Positions 57,546 through 64,000 of a stretch of DNA of 64,000 bases are shown here, piece after piece. Made by a program: the position numbers and the translations under genes. The stretch spans positions 61,530,104 to 61,594,103 of the forward strand of contig OZ023205.1 in assembly GCA_963995525.1 (NCBI GenBank). Reading direction: 5' to 3'. The stretch comes from Escarpia spicata (Eukaryota; Annelida; Polychaeta; Sabellida; Siboglinidae). The notes beneath the pieces were generated by a model, which saw only the letters and a program-made list of their open reading frames with translations, did not search any database and was not told where the DNA came from. Positions within the stretch are counted from its first letter, which is position 1. The number at the start of each line of letters is the position of its first letter.

Positions 57546-58750
57546 GGTGTAACTAGGCAATGTCGCTGAAGGCAAGAGTAAACCTAACAAAGAACGCAAT
57601 AATGGAGTTTATATAAAACTTGGCTTAATGCCTTATCATGAGGTACTCCCTTGATATGCAATTCACAGGATCTCCAACACGACCAAGATAAAAAGACATA
57701 AACCCCAAGTGCAATCAGTAAACAATTGACATAATTTTTAGCTGGTTTGTTAACATAATCATTTGAATTATGTGCATTTCAATACGCATTCAAATACAGC
57801 CGTGGCATTTTAAATACATTCTATTTGAATAATTGGTTGCACGTTTGATTGATAGTGGTCAGATTGATAGTGGTCAAAATAACCACAACGACGACGACTT
57901 AGACCAAAAACGATCGGGGTAGATGCACACACACACACGCACGCATGCACACACGCATGCACGCACGCATGCACGCACGCACCGGTTCCTGTAGTTCTTT
58001 CATCTCTTCTTACAGCCCACCCTTAATTTCGGACGGTGAATGCCTTTAGACATCGATCATCGAGTCGAAATCAACGGCATCAACAAACTCTACATCGACA
58101 GGTGCGCCAAACTACTCAGGGCCAACTTGAGCGAAGTTAGACTTGGGCAGCTCTGTTTCGAGAAGCTTAGATCTATCTCACAAAAGGCTCGGGTATGCAC
58201 GTAGTGAGGCGTGTCCGGAGAGGCACGTGCACGTTATAGAACGATTGCTGATCTCTCCATTTCACCACCCTCTGATAGAGGTGGAAGGAATTCCAACTGC
58301 AGGTTGTTTCCCCTGTATTAATATCAAATCTCCTGGTGTTTCGATTCCACCGACTAAACCCTGCGCTCAATTCTTTCTTTCTGCCGCGATTACATCGCAA
58401 CTTTACGTGTCTCGATCACTGGCGAGGTCGATGTTCTCTTCTTCGGGCGAGTACATCAAACTATAGTAACAGAAATCTTTGTGAACATTCCAAACCTCTT
58501 TCTTTACGACCAAAATACGTCTAGTCCTATTTCCCCAGGTAGTCGATCGATGGTCTGAGGCTGCCCTCGGCGGGTAGTGAGAGGATGGCATCGTTCATTT
58601 TCTACTCCGCTGCATCCTCCCTTCCGTCGTTATCCACATTTACCCAAAGAACGCCGTGGCCATCGTTGCTTCTTTGACGACGTGTTCGCGTTCCTTCTCA
58701 TGAGTACAAGATCCCCTGGTTTGTGCGTCATGATCCGCTTTGAATTTCTA
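57546..58750. other. Intergenic or intronic stretch, little recognised
   Basis: It may be intron of the glycosyltransferase gene. It holds a CA/GCAT tract (57920-57982). A short forward frame from 58041 (MPLDIDHRVEINGINKLYIDRCAKLLRANL, then VRLGQLCFEKL) looks protein-like but I cannot name it. Confidence 0.4.
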
Positions 58751-59140
58751 TGAATATACAGGCGAAAATAGACATGGAATTGGAAAAGCGTATAGCGAGG
58801 GCATCATCAATTTGTGGTCGTCTACGCAACCGTTTATGGAAGACTCACCATATAACAATCGGGATGAAATGTCAGGTGTACGTACATGATGAAAGTACTC
58901 GCTATGCTTCTCTACCGAGCTGAAACTTGGATTATATGTCGAAAGCAAATTAGAAAGCTACATCCCTTACAGCTGAGACATCTCCAATCCATCATGGGAA
59001 TACGATGGAGATACCACATTTCAAACAAAGAAATACTCAACAGAGCAAACATCCCGAGCATGAAACAACTGCTCGTACAGACAAACCTCAGATGGGCAGG
59101 TCACGTGGTTCACATGGGGGACAGCAGACTTTCGAAACAA
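58751..59140 (+). mobile_element. LINE fragment, C-terminal part of RT ORF
   Basis: A frame with KIDMELEKRIARASSICGRLRNRLWK breaks near 58885. The next frame reads VLAMLLYRAETWIICRKQIRKL, then LRSIMGIRW-like text, LLVQTNLRWAGHVVHMGDSRLSKQ. This is the familiar C-terminal segment of LINE RT proteins. It is truncated at both ends and stops at the TA-rich edge of the next element. Confidence 0.8.
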
Positions 59141-60708
59141 ACTATATATATATATATATATATGGTCGATTCTCACGAAAGGTCGGCTTTTTCGAATTAT
59201 TTTTTGAAAACGTGAGTAGTATGTTTAATAACAGACTGGCATACCTTCTCAAAACTGATTATGAAGTACGATATGTTTAGCTACAACGACCGTTGTTTGG
59301 CTAGGCTCAGAAGCAGTGTGTACATATTTGTTTTTTGTAATGTAAAACTGTATAATGTCCATACAGCATGCAATTTGTAAGCTAGGATTTCGTACAATAC
59401 ATATATATATATATAAAAGTAGATTTAATTACACCTGACACATTCCACTTGATCTTATGAAAGACCATTGACAATGGAAACATTATTGTTGGGACGATAA
59501 CTCCGCGAATGGGTAACATATAAGATTTTTTATAAAGTGATAAACAATGCGTATCCATACGATTATTCTTAAAATGTCAACACTGACAACAGTTACGTAC
59601 ATTAGAGAAACATATTCAGTAGACATATAGTATAAGGTAGATGGACATGTATTGTGTGGTTCGGTCGATGTACAACCACTCGAATGTGTTCCCATATCCA
59701 TACGAATAGTATCCATACAACATGCACGATGTTAAAATGGGAATGACGAATAGTGATGTCATCTGGTGTTGTTGATTTGTACTACACTGGTAGAGTGGTT
59801 AGAGACGCTCTGCGAATCAAACAAAATCGACCTCTACGAAGTAAGTTTTTATAATTTTATGACAACTTTTGTGCTTAGATGAATTTGTAATTTTGACAGG
59901 TATTACTTATAGGTAATGAAGGTTTATAAAATGCAAAGCGTTTAGGCGTTATTGCATGCAGGCTTGTTTTGAAACAAATATACTTCGCGTGAGCGGTAAA
60001 TACAGCCAGTCTACCTTCACCGATACCTGCGTTAATGCCGATCTGAAGATGATTGTTGTATGGATACGAAGCGATCCGTTTGTTGTATGGATACTCGGTT
60101 GTGCAAAAATGTTGCAACTGTGTGCCTCATAATGACTTTAATGATAATTACGTACGGTTTATATTTAGTGGGATATGTTCAATTATAATTTATTTGAATT
60201 TGGGAATGTTGCGTAATCAACGCAACAGTTACGTGTTATTTTGAATTACTCAAACATGTTGTCTTGTCTATGGCAGTTGTTTGCATGTATTATTGCATAC
60301 ATTCTACATTCTCAAGTCATACATAATACGTGTGGCCAGAATTATTAATTTGTGTGTGACATTGTGTACATTATTGACTCTTTTTGTATGGATACTCGAT
60401 ATCACATCTTGTTGTATGGATACAAGCTGATTTTCTGAAATTGTCTTTGTGCCTGTATCTCTGGTCGGATTGAAGTCAGGTTGGTCAACTTAGTTGCTCC
60501 GCTGTTATAGTTCATATTGTTAAGCATTTTCCACAATTGTCTCTGTATAGGTACAAAATTAATAAGAAACAGTGTGTTTAGATGAAGAAGAAAATACATA
60601 TACCCTAATGTCTTTGCTATGAGTGTACGCTAGCTATTTGTGTGTAGTATATTGCAAGGGTACTGTCTTTCTGATACATATTGCTTATTGTCACCATACA
60701 CTTAAAGA

Positions 60709-61447
60709 ATGCCACCGAAACGAGTGCCCACTGCTGAGCAGAGGAAGAAGAGTGCGGCTGCATCACAACGGTGGCGGGGAAAAAAGCGTCAGATGAACCC
60801 GGAATATGGAAAGACGGAGACGGAGCGAACAGCTGTGCGTGTAAGTTTGCTTTATAAATGTGTAATCAGAAGTGGTGACAAAATCAACATCACATTAATT
60901 ATGATAATTATTCATATGTGTATATTCTACAGATGATTTTAATCAGTGTATGTTTTGCATTTATTTCAGCCATTTCAGCGTAATTATAAATGTGTATTGT
61001 AGTCCTATGATTATTTATCTACTAGATAATTTAGGGTTTTTTCTTTTTTCACAGAAATACAAAAAGACAGTGTCAGAGATGTCGAAGGAGGCAATCGCGC
61101 ACCAACGCTTTCGTAAGGCAATAACGACCCAGAAACGTCGAGGCAGGCTTAGACAGGAGAAGCTGGAGTCAAATATACAACAAACACAGAGAGCGTCACA
61201 CCACCTGGCCAACATCCCTGCACCAAACATTGCCCTCAGTCCCAGGCGTCGAAGACAACAAGTCAATCCAAGCCAACGACTGGTCGTTGCTGTACCAAAT
61301 ATTGTACGCAGCCTCAAACGTAAGCTTAAACAGACCCGAGAGAAGCGAGATCAGTTGCTGGAGGCGGGCCACGGAAGAGGACCCTGTAATGGCGTCGGCG
61401 GTGCCGTAAAAAGATGGCAGAAAACGCAGTGGAGAAAGGTGCCGTAA
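60709..61447 (+). CDS. Basic N-terminal protein of the TIR element, two exons
   Basis: Exon 60709-60840 (MPPKRVPTAEQRKKSAAASQ, ending AVR before GTAAGT) joins in phase 0 to 61055-61447 (acceptor TTTTTTCACAG, KYKKTVSEMSKEA...). The product is about 174 residues, very rich in Lys, Arg and Gln. It has a repeated AEQRKKSAAASQRWRGKK-type helix, a PRRRRQ patch and a coiled-coil-like RSLKRKLKQTREKRDQLLEA segment. It looks nucleic-acid binding. Such a basic head occurs at the N-terminus of larger proteins in invertebrate transposons, as I recall. The frame ends abruptly where the next ORF overlaps it, so this is probably a deletion junction. Confidence 0.6.
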
Positions 61448-62100
61448 TATCGGAAGCAGATTCCTTCTGTAATTACTTTCGGATGGCTGAATCCAAAATG
61501 GAATTCATCCGTGTGACGTCAGCGCATGTCACAGAGTGTCGTGACATCATCGGCTCATGGAAAATAACACCAGTAGATGGGCTCATGTCGGCACACGCGA
61601 TGGTCGTTATTGGTCGTCAGTTATGGATGAGGGAGACATCCTGCTTCAAGGATTGCTGTGTTAAAGATGACCAGTTCTCCGCTACGTGTCCAGGATGGGT
61701 ACAGACAAAGGTGTCCGTCACTGCAACTGGTCATCAGTCAACAACAGCAAACAATGACGACACACCCGCTGAGTCACTATCCTGTGATGACCACGAGAAT
61801 GATGATGACGAAGTCCCCCTCATTATGCCATCACCCGGAGACTACATAGCCATTGTGTACCGCAAGAAATGGTACGTGTCCAAGGTAATTAAGAAAGAGG
61901 ATGACGAATTCTTCATCACCAGTCTTACTCCAACACGTGGCAAGTGGCGCCGGGGGAAGACCGATGAGATGTACATTGGCAAGGAGGACATCCTCTGTAA
62001 CGTGTTTGAACCAGAGTATGTCAACAAGACATTCATGGACATTTCCCCACCTGAATGGGCAAAGGTTGAATGTGCATTTGAACGTTTCAGTGTAGTATAG
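61414..62100 (+). CDS. C-terminal protein of the TIR element
   Basis: This 228-codon open frame overlaps the previous one by 34 bases in another frame. It holds CRDIIGSWKITPVDGLMSAHAMV, then ETSCFKDCCVKD (a cysteine cluster) and an acidic linker (DDHENDDDEVP). A C-terminal module follows: PSPGDYIAIVYRKKWYVSKV, FITSLTPTRGKWRRGKTDEM, YIGKEDILCNV. That module resembles a Tudor/SH3-like barrel at the end of uncharacterised transposon-borne proteins from invertebrates (recalled, not searched). The ATG may be accidental. More likely this is the C-terminal half of a protein whose middle was deleted. Confidence 0.55.
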   Translation: MAENAVEKGAVISEADSFCNYFRMAESKMEFIRVTSAHVTECRDIIGSWKITPVDGLMSAHAMVVIGRQLWMRETSCFKDCCVKDDQFSATCPGWVQTKVSVTATGHQSTTANNDDTPAESLSCDDHENDDDEVPLIMPSPGDYIAIVYRKKWYVSKVIKKEDDEFFITSLTPTRGKWRRGKTDEMYIGKEDILCNVFEPEYVNKTFMDISPPEWAKVECAFERFSVV

Positions 62101-63944
62101 TGCTTCATCGATGATGTCGATTGTTTCTTAGGAATTCATGTTTTGGTGACATCATATAATTGATGAACTGTACAACATCAATTGCTAATTCCAAAGTGTA
62201 ATCTTCCATTACTAGTTTGTGTTACTTATTAATTACTGTGTAATTGTTGGTTTTAACTTAGTTACATGTACTGATATGCTTAGTAATATGTTGATCATGT
62301 TCTATGTGCTCTAGACAAGTTTGCTGGTGAGAACAGCCCATACATTAGCTTCAGTAGGGTGACATCGTATCCATACAACGTTGTGTATCCGTACAACGTT
62401 GTGTATCCAAATGCAACAAACGCCTTTTTATTGGACTGATCCATTAATACAGCCGCTTGCACAATGTTTTCAATTGCATTACGTTAAATTAGTGGTGCTA
62501 TTTGTTTATTACGCACAAATACTTGTTTGATAAGGAGTCGCTGCTGTGAGATCTGTGTGACTTTAAATAATTCAAGTTTGGTATAAGCGTAAAGACTAAT
62601 ACTGATGTGTCTACTCACTGAAGCCTTGATGTGTTTACGTTGATTTCGTTATGGGTTAAGCAAGTTATACGAATATTGATGCAGTAGGACGTCGTGTATC
62701 CAATGTACGGGTTTACAGTATCCATACAAAACCATAGTATCCATACAACATTCACTGTTCTCAGACGTATTTAGGCATTTTCTCAACTTGTTTACGTTTT
62801 TTGTTTCGGTACATATGATGATATTTGGTGTGCCAAGTCATAGATTGATGTATGGTTTACATTAAATGTGTTTGCGTTAACAATGATGTAACACTGGACA
62901 GTAACATGTACTTTCTTTGTAACTGTCAACTGACAAACAAAATAAATAGTTGTTTTAAAACGATATATAATGTTTATTATACATAAATGAGTAATTAACT
63001 ATAAATTATCTATACCAAATGTTCCTAAAAAGTTTTGTTAGTTAATCAGGCCCTGTTCTTAACTATGACGTTGATTCAACCAAAGCAGATGTTGAGTATC
63101 CATACAGTATACGTCTATCTAGTGAGATAACACACACAATCAGTCATTAGTAAATTGTAGCAGTGTGCCACTGGGATATACAACATCTCAACTAAAACAT
63201 GAGCTAAATATTTAGTTAACGACGGCTTCTTCTTTTAAACTGCACTTATTGATGTGTCATCATGTGTAAATAAAACGTGAAAAAAGAAAATGTAACAACT
63301 TTGTAAGTGTGACAAATACAACAAACACAGCAAGTTAGGCCAAAAACCTTGAATGCCTCTCGTGCTTTATCATATCGGGCATATTTGCCAACCAAAACAA
63401 TATATGATATAGAATAAGTTACACGACACGTCGGTGTTATCTCATGCAAACCTGCGTGCATTTGTATGGATACATTTCACTATGTCATCCAAATCTGACG
63501 TGCTACTGTGGCCACAGGCATAGCTATTAAGGTGTCCCTTTTTTCTAATGTCCGATATGTCTATTTTCTTGAGATACAAAAGTTGGAAGAGATACATTGA
63601 AGTCACTTATTCAACCATGTGCCGACCTTTCGTGAGAATCGACCATATAATATATATACACGAATATATAAAACTAAAACATATATTTGGACTTTTTCAA
63701 CGTAAATGATTATAACTAAACTAGCTAAAATTGATTCGTTTTTATTAGCCATGTCCGAGATCCGTTCGCCAGCAGCATCGGGTGGTTAGTGACCGTAGTG
63801 ACCGTAGTGACCGCATAGAACACACTGTCCAAAGAAGTTTACCAGTCCCATTTCTCCTAAAGTGCTGCTCCAAATGAAGGGACGCTAGGGGACAACTTCC
63901 ATATCTCCGTCTAGACATGTATCACATATGTATGAGTGACACAC

Positions 63945-64000
63945 AGACGCGCACGCGCGCACACACACATACGCGCGCACGCACGCACGCACGCACGCAC
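63945..64000. repeat. CA/CG/GCAC microsatellite at window end
   Basis: GCGCACACACAC followed by GCAC tetranucleotides running off the window. The 300 bases before it hold no recognised feature apart from a GACCGTAGT short repeat near 63793. Confidence 0.9.

Larger units (their letters stand above)
59160..63648 (+). mobile_element. 4.5-kb TIR element with 12-bp motif arrays and two ORFs
   Basis: Perfect 28-bp inverted ends (59160-59187 and 63621-63648, starting ATATGGTCGATTCTCACGAA) lie in (TA)n sequence, which hides any target duplication. The motif GTATCCATACAA or its complement occurs exactly at 59709, 60056 (11 of 12), 60083, 60384, 60412, 62367, 62718, 62737 and 63462. Near-copies occur at 59551, 59694, 62385, 62403 and 63096. 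All copies lie in two zones flanking the coding region. No DDE core is visible, which suggests an internally deleted derivative. Confidence 0.75.

Overview
This is eukaryotic, almost certainly marine-invertebrate DNA, most likely a mollusc or other lophotrochozoan. Genes are split by GT-AG introns, intergenic and intronic DNA is AT-rich, microsatellites and minisatellites are long, and about half the window is mobile elements in various stages of decay. The species cannot be fixed from the sequence alone.

Host-type genes, with coding exons I could join in phase: (1) a secreted Ly6/uPAR (LU, three-finger) protein with a Gly/Tyr-rich insert (exons 8685-12441, +). (2) A protein with an OTU-like deubiquitinase fold followed by a Death domain, in which the catalytic Cys and His appear replaced and a short frameshift interrupts the main exon (19633-26146, +). 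(3) A 344-residue DUF4806 protein in seven phase-consistent exons (31280-35008, -). (4) The mitochondrial complex I subunit NDUFA10 in eight phase-consistent exons (37853-47998, +), with mobile elements in its introns. (5) The last coding exon of a GT32-like glycosyltransferase (56805-57296, -).

Mobile elements, left to right: a non-LTR RT fragment (1-300, -); a TIR-flanked element carrying a decayed PIN/XPG-like gene (712-4017); a decayed Ty3/gypsy-type LTR element (about 13774-18923, -) with a 451-bp MITE nested in its left LTR; a CR1-like tail (21054-21441, +); a complete but dead pogo/Tigger-like element (21490-24196) inside the OTU-Death gene's first intron; an RTE-type LINE with flanking duplications (26753-29582, +); a decayed animal tnp2-like transposase (35524-36735, -) next to the DUF4806 gene; two MITEs in NDUFA10 introns (39662-40607 and 44895-45849); three SINE copies of one family (about 30300, 50100 and 54180); a foldback element with internal palindromic tandem repeats (51621-52312); two LINE tails (52741-53020 and 58751-59140); and a 4.5-kb TIR element (59160-63648) with a two-exon basic protein, a second ORF and arrays of a 12-bp motif.

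Tandem repeats include a 44-bp minisatellite with higher-order structure (4700-6235), long CT and CA tracts, a 55-bp repeat (30600-31140), a degenerate ~20-bp repeat (26240-26690) and a 93-bp repeat (48879-49907). The host genes show no operon or shared pathway. The best candidates for something new are the catalytically altered OTU-Death protein, the LU protein with a low-complexity insert in its first finger, the PIN-like TIR element and the 59160-63648 element.
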